64,000 nucleotides of DNA, taken from the NCBI RefSeq assembly GCF_032854445.1, contig NC_088300.1:68360984-68424983 (forward strand), in the 5' to 3' direction. This DNA is from Liolophura sinensis. Taxonomy: Eukaryota > Mollusca > Polyplacophora > Chitonida > Chitonidae. The notes beneath the pieces were generated by a model. It saw only the letters and a program-made list of their open reading frames with translations. It ran no database searches and had not been told where the DNA came from. Position 1 is the first letter of the stretch, and each line of letters opens with the position of its first letter. Below, piece by piece: positions 13,201-25,100 of this stretch. The position numbers and the translations under genes were made by a program.

Positions 13201-14092
13201 ATGTGCATGTATAAGCGACGTTGTGATGTGATGAGTAATCATCCACGGCAATCTGGTAATCTTGTGTTGGGGGTGTATTTTTAACGTTGCATGTTGCATG
13301 GCGTCCGTTAATCTGCCCTAGTATTATCTTCTATTTTATATGCCATCTATATGCGAGATAAACAGTCTTCTTACGAACGCCCTATATGGTATTCAACGTC
13401 AGTCAAACCCTATTTTCTGTCTGGGTTCCGTAACGTTTTAAAATGACACGAGTATAGATGAAATGGTATATATACTTGGAGAAACTGCATCTGGTTTTAC
13501 CATAAATATTTTTTAATGAAAAAGACGAGGGTTCCCTAAAAAAAGCTTGTGTATATAATTCTATATAAGTGAAGTGTCATACAAACGTCACTGGGAATAC
13601 ATTTTACCTCTTTCCACTCCACTCCTAGTTGATTTTATCTTGAATATCCGTAAAACGATCTACTCCGTGTTTGTTTATGTATGGAATTCCTACTGGTCCC
13701 TAACTTGTGTGGAAAGCTATGTAACTTTCTCTGAAGTCATGCGAGCAAAGCGGAACGGTCCAACTTCCACCCAGTGCTCTAGCATTTTCGCTGAAATAGC
13801 ATGATTTCTCCATGAGACATCTTCCAGAGTGCGTCAGCGATTCCCGCGCTAATCGCCATGTATATCATCCCAGAGCTCAGTGTTTATACAGTGAGTCTAT
13901 TAGAAGAGTATCCATTCTCACGAGCCAGTCTAGAACTGTAAACGCCTTATCCTTACTCAACCATCCCAGACGCGGACGTAACAGAAGAACATGGATGTGA
14001 CACTTCATTACCAGAGCATTTCACACGCTCAGGCAGCTTCACAAAAATTGGCTAAGATTTATTTTATGAAATTCTGAAGAATATAAATAGCG

Positions 14093-14694
14093 TTATGTGG
14101 CGTGCCCATAAGGGGTGAGGCAAAAATATTTGTTAGCCAAGACATCGGAATTCCCGTTGGTGGACGTCCGTGTACAAGCCCCGACAAGCTCTGTCCGTCC
14201 GTTCAGCTCCACTGATTTCCTATTACACGTCTTTGAAGTTTTCACGATATCATTTATACTATGACAAAGTATTTTCATTTGTGTATCTGTAATTGAGCAA
14301 GTGACAGGTCTAAATAGTACACCGAAACCGTCCCTGACTCGGCTTTGTTGAAGGTTTCCAACGCAATTGCAATAGCCCGAGGCAGCTAAACGCAGACAAG
14401 TTAGGGGCAAACCGATACGGGCCACCTACACCGCTCCTGTCTGTATACAGAAAGGGTTAGTCAGAATTGAAAGTACCTACATATCAAGCCGGTTCGGCTC
14501 GTCATCCGCGCGTAACACAGTATCTGAAGACAGACAAGCCGAACTGACAAAAACACTGACAGGAGAAACCGTGCCGTTGAACATAACTGTGGCTCCCCTG
14601 GGCTCAAAGGTCGACATGCCCTTGATCTCGGCATCATGTACAGTACAGTTCTCTCCATCACAGTAGCGGGAGTAGGGGGTGGGGCATAAGGTAG
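14093..14694 (-). CDS. Possible two-exon gene fragment, function unknown
   Basis: Exon candidate 1 (14694-14481) has the acceptor ctctccttcag and the donor gtaggtac, with 70 open codons including YCDGENCTVHDAEIKG and STFEPRGATVMFNG. Exon candidate 2 (14309-14093) follows an acceptor actatttag. It keeps the same frame (a phase-2 split giving Ile), has 71 codons with six Cys, and ends at TAA after YFCLTPYGHAT. The composition (spaced Cys, Asn-x-Ser/Thr sites) looks extracellular. No earlier exon, signal peptide or known domain was found. It lies head-to-head with gene A, 1.4 kb from its start. It could be a real gene's end, a pseudogene or a chance frame. Confidence 0.3.
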
Positions 14695-15424
14695 CTGAAG
14701 GAGAGGGTAAATTTTCAGTACACCTATCGTTAATTACTCCATGGTGTATACTCATCATTTTGACAAGGGTTGTCATAGGCACACAGCACATACACACTAT
14801 TGCTTCAAAAAGGTTTTAGGCAGGAACTATTTAAAAAAGTCATATAACCACTTCTGAGTCCGTCTCGTGTTACGCTAAAGAATGTACAAAAAAGATCACG
14901 AAGTTATCGCAGCGTTGTCTGCCTGCATGGAGTAATACTGTGATGTTAGAAATACTTAGGTCTGCAAATTGCATGGAGGGTGCTTGGCGGCATGAAAAAC
15001 TCCACATGTAGCCATTTATCCGTAAACATTATGTTGTGGGGTGAAAAACTTAATAAGAAATTTTAGTCTAAACCAGTTATTCTTGTAAAAACTTGCAGCC
15101 TAAACGAAATGGTGACTTTTCTTGGGGACATTTTTATGATAAACGCTGCATTCACGAAACCTTTTCACTTCATCCAGGCGTATCTAATACAGACATCTAC
15201 GCGATTTGTCCAAAGAAAGTGGGAAAAAATTAATAGTTTTGTTGGCTGGATTTTTTAAGTTGATTGTTGTATACATATACATGTATGTACCCCTTTGAAT
15301 TTAAACTGCCTTTCCATCAATAATCAGAAGTGTTTTAAAGTGATGGGAAGATTTTTTCTTAAATATTAACTTTTTATACAGACACGCTCTATAGCTCTAT
15401 GTAACATGCATCATGCACTAATGT

Positions 15425-15555
15425 GATTGGTGTGAGTTCAAATCCAGCTGTTGTTGGCTTAGTCCCCGGTCGTACGTGGGAAAGCCTTTCAACAACCTGC
15501 GGATGGTCTTTGGATTCCTCCGAGCTCTGCACGATTTCCAACCATGTGCTCTTCA
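15425..15555 (+). repeat. SINE family A, middle part, diverged
   Basis: It has TGTGAGTTCAAATCCAGCTG, then CGTACGTGGGAAAG, CAACCTGCGGATGGTC and GCTCTGCACGATTTC, in family-A order. The tail is not recognisable. Confidence 0.7.
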
Positions 15556-15682
15556 ACACTTAATAATTGTTAATTAAAATAAACAGGGTGAGTTATTATT
15601 GTCTCTGACCCAATCTTGCATTATATGTTCCGGGACATTTCAAATTGCAGACACTTGATCTGGAGGGTGTCAGATGTCGGGA

Positions 15683-15683
<1 letters not shown>

Positions 15684-15732
<49 letters not shown>
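15684..15732. repeat. (TA)n microsatellite
   Basis: About 24 uninterrupted AT/TA units roughly 400 bp upstream of the gene A start codon. Confidence 0.95.
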
Positions 15733-15734
<2 letters not shown>

Positions 15735-16126
15735 ACGAGGGCATATAGCGACGATGGGTGACTATTTTCTTTCCAATCAGAGTGCCAGTAGGATAGTTCC
15801 GTTCCCATGGTCGATCTCACTCTCTCCTCCTCCAATTCTAAGCGAGGGTATTTTTAGTGACGTCCTATTGCTCATCCGTTCATTCACCCGTTAGACTGGT
15901 GCAGCTTCTCATCGACTCCGAGCCTCACTCCCACTCCGATACGCATAGGTGTATATGCAAAACAAAAAAGCCCACAAGCGCTTGTATACGAGGTAGACGT
16001 TGTGTGGCATTGTGGCACTGCCTTCTGCGTGTATAGAGTGTGTGGCAATACAGCTGTACGGTAGCGGCGTAACAAGTGGTGAGTTGTGCGAGACGCAGAG
16101 AGAGCGTGGAGTGTTAAACCGCCAGA

Positions 16127-16178
16127 ATGGAGGCCCGGCAGCCGGCGACGTGGATAATCTTTACACTGCTGATCAGCG
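16127..16178 (+). CDS. RGM: RGM-like gene A exon 1 (signal peptide)
   Basis: The start context is CAGAATGG. It encodes MEARQPATWIIFTLLIS and ends in phase 1 at gtatgt. The hydrophobic core 9-18 continues into exon 2. The phase matches exon 1 of gene B. Confidence 0.78.
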
Positions 16179-19100
16179 GTATGTACAATTTGTTAGTCCT
16201 GCTAATTGGTCCACATTTGTTACTGGTATTAGAGCAAATACGTTTTATTATGCTCCGGCACGAGGGCATACGCATGTGGCCGTTAGCCTGCAGAGGAAAG
16301 GTAAGACTTCAAACTTCTGTAAGTGTGCATGTATGTGTCTAATATACATGGGTTCGAGGCCTGTGCAGCTCTATATGACATATACATTATATATACATGA
16401 GCATATTTATATGTCTATACATGACTGAAAAGAAATGTGCATAAGTAAATTTTAACCTTATTATCCATGTACATTGCAATTAATATAAACTTGCACTTGC
16501 TGATCGGTGTTATAATGTACTTTTGTGCGGTATATACCTGTATAGCCTGTGTATATTCAGGTATTAGTACCTGTAAGCGTTATTATACAGTTATATACGG
16601 AACTCCTTGCGTGCTCATTCCGCTGTCCAACGCTATGGATTTAAGTATGTGTACTCTATAGACCAGGGTGTATAGCAGGCTGATTATAGTTAATTATCAG
16701 TCAGGTTAAGGGTGATAGATTCGGCTGTCAACACTTCAGAGGGAAAGAAAATCTTCCGAACTGAAGCATGTAATTATGTGGAGCGAGGACTGAGGATATG
16801 AAGTGGATTTCGCATCATTAGATACGACACACGGGAGTTACGTGAGCTCGTCAAACCGGACCGTATACTTACCGGTTCAGACTGCAAGCTGAGAGTCAAA
16901 TGTTTACTTAGACGGCCACGTGACACCGGCATAAGAACACACACATGTTTAGATTGTTAACGCCGAAATATTAACCGTTTCGACTAGACGACTTTTTTCT
17001 CTTAAAGTTTGACATGTTGACGTACGTCGTTTGAATTGATTCCCGTATAGGTGTTGTGAGTGTATATACATGTATATACATGTATGTACATATGTGTGTG
17101 TGTTTGTGTCAAGTAATTGATTTATCCTGTCGGCATATAGTCATCCGAGACTGAAATAATGAAAAGCAAATACATGAGGCATCAAAGCTACATCTCTCTC
17201 AGCAGAGTATACTGAGAATGATACCAAATACACCAAACACCTTACCACCAACACCCGTGTTATATTTAGTGGTGACTGCATGTCTTTTCTAGGCATATAC
17301 AATTAGTTAAATGTACATGTAGCTGCATTGTCTTATACCGGTACTGTTTGCAGCCTAGAATTTCAGATCCGTGCAAAAGTATAATGCCTTAAGAATTCAT
17401 ATATTGGACGTTAGCAGCAGTTACAGCATTTGAGAATTTGTCGATGTGACTAAATACTAGCGGGTACGATGTGAGAGGGAGGTTCAAGGCCGGGGGAGTG
17501 TAGAACAGGCTGGGGGCATGTGTAAAGTCGGCAGCGGTAGGCTTCATACCACACCGACAGCCACCCAACTTGTTTGGCCACAATTCATTATAAAACAGTA
17601 AAAAAAAAAAAAAAAACATCATTTTGAAAATAAAACAGTTGTTTACGACATTATGCCTGTGGTTAGATCACTAAAATATCGAGGCAATGAAGAGGGCGGA
17701 ATTATTTTGGGGTGAAATCAGTCTCTATAGGATTTTAAACTAATTATCCTGACCGAATTGTTCATCGTTTTTTCTACTGCATGTATGCTTGCCCCTTGCA
17801 GCGCAATGTGATTAATAGCTGTCAACTGTTGAGTGATATATGTTAATTCCATTCACTGAGTGGTCTGCCTCAGACTATGCTTTAAGAACACAGTGGATTG
17901 ACATGCCTGTATCACGGTAATGATATATGGTACTGCATTTCTTTAGTTTAAGCAACGGTGTCCGTCGCAGTGGTATCAGCCGAAATCGCTTATGCAAACA
18001 TGCGTTCTTACACGAATGTAATTTTAATGGATATACGACGTCGGGAGGCTTGAGATCATTCACGTGTCGGTCAGACTAAATACTTTACAAATGGTCCTCG
18101 TTGCTACCTCGCTCAGCGCTCAGCGCTCAGCGCTGAAATGTTTTAGAACAAGGAAACGTCGCTGTAATGTGACTGGGTCGGGTGTCATGTCTGGTGTCTT
18201 CGGCATGATATATTAGTGGCGGAAACACTTGGGCGGCATTGGCTCACGTTGGCGCATAAAGACACAGTATATGTACCGCACACCTAATGACTCCTCGTAG
18301 TCATATGACTGAAAAATTAAGTACCACGTTAAACCCCAAGTATTCATTTATTCATTCATTTCAATGAATATAAGGTGTGAAATAGTTCAGTGATATTTGC
18401 AGTAGTCATGCTAGCTGAATCCATTTGTATCATACCGCGGTTACCGTAACGAATTGGCTAGCAATGGAGGCTCCTTGATTCCTGATCGACAGAGCGGTTC
18501 ACAAGACTATGCCAGGTTAGAGCACTGTTGCGGTGGTTCAAAATCCAGTTATTGGCTGTGTTGATATACATCTGAAAGTTTGCCAGGCACCTAGTGCGAT
18601 GCGGTGATTTCCTGCGCCAATAAACCTGGCAGCACATTGGGAAACACTGTTAAATACATATTAAAATAAATAAATATTTGTGTACACTACGGGTGCTAAT
18701 GGAAAGGTTGCAAGGCATGCTCTTAGCTGTGTACTGATAATGCTCACCTAATTGCACATACAACGAATTGTCAGAAACTACTGCACTACTTCAAATTATT
18801 TGCGGTAACTTTCTGAGACATTGCCAGAAAGAAACCATAAACCAGGTACTTAGGGTAACTTTCTGAGACAAAGTCTGAAAGAAACCATAAACCAGGCACC
18901 TGCGGAAACTTTCTGAGATAAAGTCTGAAAAAAAAAAACACAAGCCAGGTACTTACGGTAATTTTCTGAGACAATTAAAACCCCGTGTAAGCCATTCGTT
19001 CTTCAGAATTCGTTGCTGTGAGCGTATTGTTGTTAGTCCACTCGCACCACGGATCATACCGGTATAAGGCTTACGAAGACAGTGAAGTTTTAGTCTATAT

Positions 19101-22100
19101 ACGTTACGGGTATTTGAGTTAGGATGCGATTTAGAAATCGTTTGGGAAAGCTTGAGGGAACTTTGACTGTCGGTATAATGTAGGGTAATGTTGCAGTGAA
19201 TGCATTTCCAGCCTCTACATCAATGATAACAAGTGATAACAAGCGTTGTTTTTTGTTTTGTTTTTTGTTGTTGCCCTCAGTTGATTGAGGTGATGGGGGT
19301 TCCGATATGATCCAGTAGCGCATGTAGGTCTAGCACTATAACAATACTTTAAGGCAGGTTAATAAGGCTTATTAAGCCACTGGTGTAGTCTGTCTAAACT
19401 ATATTGGCTCTCGCATCATTCCATCCCACCCAGCGGTCTCAGGGCTGTGAAAATACCCCCCTGACCGTAATACATTGTGATAATCATGTGTGGTATTTCC
19501 TATGTACCAGTTAGTATACACTGTTAACAATAGAATCCGACCTTGTTTCGGCCACAGACAGTGACCCTGATGTACAGGGTGGTCAGTACACCGTGGGCCC
19601 CATAAATACAGAACCATTGACCGCTGAGGGTTTCCGTAAATAACCACCCTTTCCCCCACCCCAGCCCGACCTCTCCTTCTATTCAAGGTCCTTGCTAATG
19701 TATACCTTTATGTACACACACTAGTCCTGGACTAGCCCTGTGTTTAACGTGAGGATAACTGCTTATGTCGTGTGTAGAATGTACATAAACCACAGCGGCA
19801 AACCACACTTAGTATATTTATACCTTTTCCCTACTACTCCAGAACATGCCTGTTGGGTATACGAAAAGAGTTTGTTAGGAGAGATGGGCACTGGCGTAAG
19901 GTTTAAGAGTCACTTTCACGAAGCTTAGTAAGGCGATTTTTTCTTTCTTAAATATACAGGAGATATTTATGTGCCGCGCGTGGCCTACTGTTGTACAATC
20001 AAGGCATAGAAAAAATTGGATTTAGCTGACCTATTGAGCTATTGAAAATATCATTGAACTCTATAACACGTTATTCGCCAATGCTACAAACATGCAAGGA
20101 CCGATGCTTACGCAACCTTTTAGTCTAATATCACAGCGATAGCTGCTATGGTATTTCCATAACGTAACGTCAAATAGAATCTGACCTCACTTACGGCAGA
20201 AATTCAGTGTAAGGAGTTTTGGTGAGAATTGCTCCAGGCCATTACATGTATGTAACCATGTTTCTTAGTTTACTGCCTAGCTGGATAGGCCCAAAGACTT
20301 GACATCTTCATATTGTTGGAATTCCTCATAGCTTCTTCCTCACAGACGAGAACTAAGTGGAAATACTTCAGAAAATCTGTTGATTCAGCAATCGTACAGA
20401 AAGGCTCTCTTGCCTCTGGACATTTCAAATGTCTAGCCCTTCAACTCAAAGTTGCAAAGTTAATATCGTATCCAGATTTGTTGTGGATTGTCCACTCTCC
20501 TCCTTTATACAGGCAACCGGACCGGTAATAGAGTAGGCCTAATAGTGCCATAATTTCTTGACTGTCAGTAATACGTGCGCCAACTTTTTGTAAAGTTGCT
20601 TTTCCTACCAGTGGGTAATATTCCTGTTGTGAAACTGTGAAGTGGTGATATAATGGACTAGTTATGGTCCTTTGCAGTTCCAAGTCTTTTATCCGTAAAG
20701 GTAAAAATGTTTATACTGTATCATATGACCAATCAAAGTGTTAGGCAACTCTGTTTGAATACATTTAGCCTTGCATCTGAAAATGTTCCACAGAGTTATT
20801 AAGAATAGACGAGTCATGAAGAAAACTGAGTAGCTTAACCTTTGTGAACTTAAGAAATTTCCGAAGGAAAGAAGTGTCATTTGTACTTCCGGAACACAGT
20901 CATACAAGTGATCGGTAAATAAATGACAACAAAAGTTGCCTAACAGGAGGGTGGAAATATGAATTTATGTTACCTTTATCAACAGTTTTCTATTTCCAGT
21001 TCGAAACTTGAAACTCCCCTATTCAGGTGACTAATTAATTTAGTTGTGCAGCACGAGAGGGTCAGCCTTGCTTGGTCTGATTGCAAACCTATATGCCTAG
21101 GATAGAAGGAACCTCATTCTAAAGCAGTGTACATCTTCATATATGACAGCTTCGTCTGGGTCATGCAAGCCTGAATAAGGGACACAGTAGTAGGCCTATC
21201 TCTAGTAGTTTTATACAAGTACAGGCTGCACAGAATTTTCACAAAAGGTAGTCAAATGTTAAATTCTTCGGATTGTGCCTGGCTAACCAAAAAGCTATAA
21301 CTTGTTAGTATGTTGCAACTATAATAGATCTGGCATGCGTGTAAATTCCGGCCCTGAAAGTGAATATTGAATACGGTTATGCATAGGCTGTATTGAGCCA
21401 GTATACGTGTACATGTTGTATCGAATTTGACACACATGGGTAAATTACCTGCGTTTATTATACAGTACCCTGAAGGTAGTCTTTTATTATTCACCAACAA
21501 TAATGATAAATGGTAGGGTTATCTGGCAGCTGCTGTTAAGCTATTATCCCAGTGACGTGTACTACACAGTGGTAGGCTGGAGGGCAATTGGCTATAGTGA
21601 TCAATTTTTATCATAGCCGTATAATATAATAACGTTATGTAATGAATAAGTCGCAAAGGTGAATTTTAAAAAGGACTGCTGGCTTACTTTGAAGGCACAT
21701 GACCCAGCGAAGTTTTCTATGCCTTGTCCATCTTATTATGGCGATCGCGTATGACCATCGCGTATTATGGATCGCTGTAAAACTATGATGGAAACTGACG
21801 TCTTAGTTATCCCTGATGTCAGGCACATGGCTCTACCGTGAAGAATACCAAGGTTTGTCCAGGTACAAATATGATGTCAGATAAATGAAGCCACTCGACC
21901 CATCTTGTTTGATGTCAGGAATTATATTTGCACTTCACAATAAAATTTGTATTTGGCATTGTTTGACCACACATTCCCATGGTTGCAAGACGTATTTAAC
22001 CACTTGTAATGACCTCTGAGGTCAATGCTATCTGTCCATCAGTGTTTTCCATGACTGTAATTTCCCCTGTCGGCAAAGAGTTCAGCGGCGAATCGACGGT

Positions 22101-25100
22101 GATTTCCATCCGATTTCTACCCGGCCCCGTCATCTTTCATTACTACAGTCATCGCGAAAATGAAATATTCTTAGGACATCCCGCCAGGAGTTGGAGTTGA
22201 ACACGCGACCTGAGTTATCTAGGACGAGGTTACTGCAGCGTAAGCGATGCTTTGGTGGAAGCTAGCTTTTTTTTTTATCCCTTTTTGCACATCCTGGGGC
22301 TTTTTTGGAAATGATGTTATAATTGTGGTTTTACATGTGTTAAATATATGCATGTATATCATAATCGATGAGAAAACAACCAAATTCATACATATAAACT
22401 ATACAAATATATATGGTGACTCAACTGCGTTCACGACTAAGCCTCAGCTTGTAATACACAATTACAATATACTGCGGTAAGCGGCATCCAGTACATTGCC
22501 ACATAATTGCTGACGCTTGTCGTAATTATAGGCGTTCAACATATTCACTTATCACCTGTATAGAACTGTATACGTGTGCGTGTATGTTGAGTGGGCGAAT
22601 ACCGATGGTGTATTTGTAATCGTTTGACCTCGTCCATAACCTCGATTCGCGAACATACCAGACAGTTCCTGTGAGTTTCACGTATTCACATTACACTAGA
22701 TAAACTAACCTCCCTGTTGGTATTTTTGGCCTGTTGGTCAGTGCGAAAGGCTGCGCGGTAAACTTGATATTTTGTGGGAGTGCAAGGTGGTGCCTATAGG
22801 TCAGTCAGACCATTCCTCACAAATGCTGGCAAGAACTCAACTGTGAAAGCGAAACCACTCTCATTATATTTGAAGATATATTTATAGCCCGATGTTAAAG
22901 CAGTAAAAGTGTAGAACTCAGACAACTGCTCCAGAGCCTGGTGAAAAACTTGACATAAAACCACCGCCGAATCTGGGCCGAATCATTTAACCTCAATGGC
23001 CCAGGAATATGTTAGAGGTGAGCCTGTGAGGTTCATGGTATGTGGTCATACGTTTGGAAAACCTTTTATCAGTGTGTGACTTCCAGTTAAATAATATAAC
23101 GGAGAATTAAAACGTCCTGACTTTGTTTATCAATTTATCCATAATTATCTGTTTCATAAGGAAGATGTGTACGACGATTACTTTTAGTTTAATTCAGTAC
23201 AGTATGTCAGGCATAATTAATGAAAAACAGAAAAAAGATTGATTATATATTTTGCACGTGCACTTAATCTTTAATTTATATGCAATAATTTTTTATCTGA
23301 TAATGTCGTAAAACGCAGTTGTGCAATGACCCGTTCAGCCGTCCGGTAAGTTCGTCAGCCATACGGCAATGTGCAGACAACGAACGTGTTACATTTGCTT
23401 CACCTGGGTAATTAGCTACTAGATTATCTCCCCTGGGCTACATATACGTTTGTATAATTATGCACCAGGACTGAATAAACAGTTGATGGGTATCAGACAA
23501 GTATTTGTGCACCAGTGCATTGGTTAAACACACACTCGTATATATATGACTAATATGGTCACCTCTGACCTCGTTCCCCGTCGTTATCATTAGTTGATGA
23601 AAACTGTAGCAACCATCATCACGTTCTTCTGGCCTCAAGCCTTAACCTGACCGGCCCGGATAGCACAGTTGGTAGAGCGTCCGCTTCGGGACCGGTAGAT
23701 CCAGGATCAATCCTTGATCGAGTCACACCTAAGACTTTAAAAGAGGAAGTTGTAACTTCCTCGCTTGGCGTTCAGCATGAAGGGGATAGTGCAACGACAG
23801 GTTGACCCGTATCAGTATAATGGCTCGGGCAGGGCGGCTTACTTGCCTTCGGTATGTCGTCTCAGTGAAGCAGCACTAAATAAAAGAGCGGTGGAAATCC
23901 GTCCTGCAACAAGGAGGCACATTACACGTACATGCACCCTAATGATTCCTTCGTCGTCATATGACTGAAAAATTGTTGAGTACGACGTTAAACCCCAAGC
24001 ACTCACTCACTCAAGCCTTAACCTTGATTGTCGTTGGTATACTTTTGTACTAGTCATCAGTGTGAAGGTTCGCAAGGTTAACTGATATGATAGGAAGACA
24101 AGGTGTCTGGGTCAGCCAGACCATTGCGAGGAACTAATTCTGAAAGTTAAACAAATTAAACTGCAAATTAAACCTTCTTGCGCTGGCCTACTACACATAT
24201 GCACGTGTGGGCCGATCCTTTGAATGCCGTTTCACCGCACATACACATAGGGCTACTTTGGACCATCCCAAGAAGATACATTATGTATGTGTAAATCCAT
24301 TCTTATGTTGTATAATTTAGACAAAAATAAAATCAGAATTCTCTTGCTCAGGGTAAAAGCCGCCCTTAAAATTCAATGTTATAATTATTTATATCAAAAG
24401 TGTTATTTAATAGAATAAAAATGCCGTGTCTAACGGATCATTAGATGATACAGCCATTTCCCCTAACAAACCATTCTAACAGAATTATTTGTGTACATAT
24501 TTAATACATTAAGCTGTCCAAACTATTGACTGAAGATACATTCATTATTCTAGGCACGTATACAATTCTAGGCACGGATACAACTTGAGAAGAATGTCAA
24601 TAATTTAAATATTATATCATTTTGTGTTCCCATGGTGGCATTCTCTTTATTGGTAAAGTTATGGCGGGAAGTCATGGATGGTGATATGATTTGTCACAAC
24701 AACTTCGTAAGCGACTGGTCGCATGAAAATAGGACATAATGTATTTTGTTTGATTTGTTACGTTCGACTAAAATCGCATAGCAAAGTTACGATCTGGTTG
24801 TTTGCTGCAAGTGTGCACTAAAACGTCGCGTGAGCAGAACTTAAACGTTGCATTATATGTACAGGTACTATATTGTGATATTGATGTCCACGTGATATTT
24901 TGATTTTATTTCATTTGATCGATGTTTTACGCTGTGCACAAAGATATTTCACCAACACGAAGGCGCCCAGCATTGTGGTGAGAGAAAGGCGGACAGAGCC
25001 TGGGGGAACCCACGACCAGTCCGCGAAATATGTTCGTTCAGGGCAGACTTGAACAAGTTTATTTGTCCTCCAGATGTATGACTTTCTCTTTCTGTGAGTG

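Larger units (their letters stand above)
6688..14092. other. Intergenic region downstream of THYN1
   Basis: No gene model could be supported. It holds a reverse family-B SINE (7355-7530), a 61-bp tandem repeat (8300-8603), a family-A fragment (9551-9635), two family-A copies (12715-12796 and 12991-13200) and an (AT)n run. Short open frames here lack splice context or recognisable domains. Confidence 0.6.
14695..16126. other. Upstream region and 5' leader of RGM-like gene A
   Basis: It holds a diverged family-A SINE fragment (15425-15555) and a (TA)n run (15684-15732). The last 100 bp before the gene A ATG are relatively GC-rich and purine-rich and probably contain the 5' leader. No convincing TATA box or initiator could be fixed. 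Confidence 0.5.

Noticed and set aside
19399-19686. 95-residue minus-strand open frame and a short plus-strand frame with CENTPLTV
   Set aside because: They are in gene A intron 1 with no matching splice sites; the EGF-like look is only three residues deep.
23652-23720. tRNA-like sequence with A and B boxes
   Set aside because: It is the head of a SINE, cannot form a complete cloverleaf by eye, and is embedded in an element with target-site duplications.
23765-23968. 67-residue open frame, nearly repeated at 49875-50078
   Set aside because: Both are inside family-B SINE copies; the shared protein is only a translation of the repeat.
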